This document shows, one piece after another, positions 4,350 to 5,262 of a stretch of DNA of 5,262 nucleotides. The DNA is taken from NCBI GenBank assembly GCA_003171295.1, contig PMYF01000444.1:1-5262 (forward strand), given 5' to 3'. Source of the stretch: Acidobacteriota bacterium (lineage in GTDB: Bacteria; Acidobacteriota; Terriglobia; UBA7540). Numbering within the stretch: position 1 is the first letter of the stretch; the number at the start of each line of letters is the position of its first letter. The notes under the pieces were generated by a model that saw only the letters and a program-made list of their open reading frames with translations, made no database searches and was not told the DNA's origin. Made by a program: the position numbers and the translations under genes.

Positions 4350-5262
4350 TTGGCTGAAAAGTCTATCGGATTTAGGGGCGGCGCCGCGATGGGTCGTTCG
4401 CCCATCTCGCGGAAGGCGCAACAGTTCACGGAGTCGGTCATCCGCGAGATGACGCGCCTGGCCCTGGAACACAAGGCGATCAACCTGGCTCAGGGGTTTC
4501 CGGATTTTGCCGCTCCCGAAGAGGTAAAAGAGGCGGCCGTGCGCGCCATCCGCGCGGACGTCAATCAGTATGCCATCACCTGGGGGGCGAAGGAATTCCG
4601 GCGAGCCATCGCGGAGCGCTTCCGGCGCGAAACGGGGCTCGAGGTCGACCCGGAACGTGAGATCACCGTTTGCTGTGGCGCCACGGAAACGATGATCGCT
4701 TCCCTCCTGGCGATTGTCGATCCGGGCGAAGAGGTGGTTGTTTTCGAACCGTTCTACGAAAACTACGGCCCCGATGCCATCATTTGCGGAGCCGTTCCCC
4801 GCTATGTGCGACTTCATCCCCCCGATTGGAGTTTCGACCCGCAGGAGCTCGCCGCCGCCTTTACGGACCGCACCCGAGCGGTGATCCTGAACACGCCTAA
4901 CAATCCTACGGGAAAAGTTTTTACCGCCGCTGAACTGGAAGTGATTGCCGAGCAGTGCGTGCGCACCAACGCCTACGCCATCACGGACGAGATATACCAA
5001 TACCTCGTCTATGACGGCTTCCGGCATACCTCGCTCGCGACTCTTCCCGGCATGCGCGACCGGACCATTACCATCAATGCCCTGTCAAAAACCTACAGCG
5101 TTACGGGCTGGCGCGTGGGCTACGCCGTGGCGCCCCCGGAAGTCACCAATGCGATTCGCAAGATGCACGACTTTCTCACCGTGGGAGCTGCGGCGCCTCT
5201 GCAGGAAGCGGGCGCGACCGCCCTGCGATTACCCGAGACTTACTATCAGAAGCTATGCGAGG
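4350..5262 (+). CDS. Class I/II PLP-dependent aminotransferase, 3' end beyond the window
   Basis: The visible 304 codons belong to a fold-type I aminotransferase, usually 380-400 residues, so roughly the last quarter is missing. It transfers an amino group between an amino acid and a 2-oxo acid using pyridoxal phosphate in the cytosol. Residues counted from TTG 4350: INLAQGFPDF (44-53) and NQYAITWG (72-79) in the substrate-entrance region; FYENY (135-139) whose Tyr stacks near the cofactor; NTPNNPTGK (181-189) with the Asn that holds the PLP ring; TDEIY (212-216) with the Asp that contacts the pyridine nitrogen; SKTYSVTGWRVGY (246-258) with the Schiff-base Lys247 and phosphate-binding Arg255. 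The INLAQGFPDF motif resembles methionine/kynurenine/glutamine-K aminotransferases (YbdL, KAT), but substrate cannot be fixed. Starts: TTG 4350 has the best ribosome site; ATG 4389, with AGGGG at 4374-4378, is a real alternative close to where homologous domains begin; GTG 4341 is less likely. It sits ten bases after the transglycosylase. Confidence 0.93.
   Translation, partial: MAEKSIGFRGGAAMGRSPISRKAQQFTESVIREMTRLALEHKAINLAQGFPDFAAPEEVKEAAVRAIRADVNQYAITWGAKEFRRAIAERFRRETGLEVDPEREITVCCGATETMIASLLAIVDPGEEVVVFEPFYENYGPDAIICGAVPRYVRLHPPDWSFDPQELAAAFTDRTRAVILNTPNNPTGKVFTAAELEVIAEQCVRTNAYAITDEIYQYLVYDGFRHTSLATLPGMRDRTITINALSKTYSVTGWRVGYAVAPPEVTNAIRKMHDFLTVGAAAPLQEAGATALRLPETYYQKLCE

Noticed and set aside
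4281..5027. Long open frame of 248 codons on the minus strand, antisense to the aminotransferase
   Set aside because: It is the shadow of a clear aminotransferase with all catalytic motifs. High GC content makes stop codons rare on the opposite strand, and the translation shows no recognisable domain.
660..5262. Defence, toxin-antitoxin, prophage or mobile-element cargo
   Set aside because: Although tmRNA genes are common integration sites, no integrase, transposase, toxin or nuclease motif is visible. The three genes have housekeeping-like composition and operon structure. The tmRNA 3' end, where integration would occur, is outside the window.

Overview
The base composition is GC-rich and the coding is dense. 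The window looks like chromosome from a free-living bacterium, most likely an Acidobacteriota (Solibacter/Bryobacter-like) or a relative. This placement rests on the tmRNA tag (ANTQYAYAA), which resembles acidobacterial tags as I remember them. It also rests on the C-terminal charged helical module of the first protein, which I associate with acidobacterial proteins. No database search was possible, so the placement is an inference.

Layout. (1) Positions 1-188, minus strand, hold the 5' part of a tmRNA gene (ssrA). It includes the complete proteolysis-tag reading frame and two recognisable pseudoknots; the 3' part lies beyond the left edge. A near-consensus housekeeping promoter (TTGACA, 17 bases, TAATCT) at 202-230 drives it leftward. 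(2) Positions 231-597 contain no convincing gene. They hold a perfect 9-bp inverted repeat resembling an Rrf2/IscR-type operator (325-347) and a nested palindromic element of about 130 bp (373-500) of the CCCCTCACCC/CCCTCTCCC kind, which looks like a dispersed intergenic repeat. (3) A plausible promoter (598-626) and a perfect Shine-Dalgarno sequence (648-654) lead into a compact three-gene operon on the plus strand. Gene 1 (660-2030) is a cytoplasmic coiled-coil/GAF-like protein with an Ala/Pro/Glu/Val-rich linker and a C-terminal charged helical module. Gene 2 (2027-4339) is an exported Slt70-type soluble lytic murein transglycosylase with a long TPR-like superhelix. Gene 3 (4350 to the right edge, incomplete) is a class I/II PLP-dependent aminotransferase.

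How they fit together. The first two genes overlap by four bases (GTGA), and the third has its Shine-Dalgarno sequence on top of the stop codon of the second. All three are therefore probably co-transcribed and translationally coupled. Two of the three starts appear to be TTG codons with exactly the same ribosome-site architecture. Gene 2 should trim peptidoglycan in the envelope, and gene 3 makes or recycles an amino acid in the cytoplasm. The role of the GAF-like protein is unknown; pairing it with a lytic transglycosylase suggests sensing or scaffolding linked to cell-wall turnover, but that is a guess. No mobile element, CRISPR array or defence system is visible.
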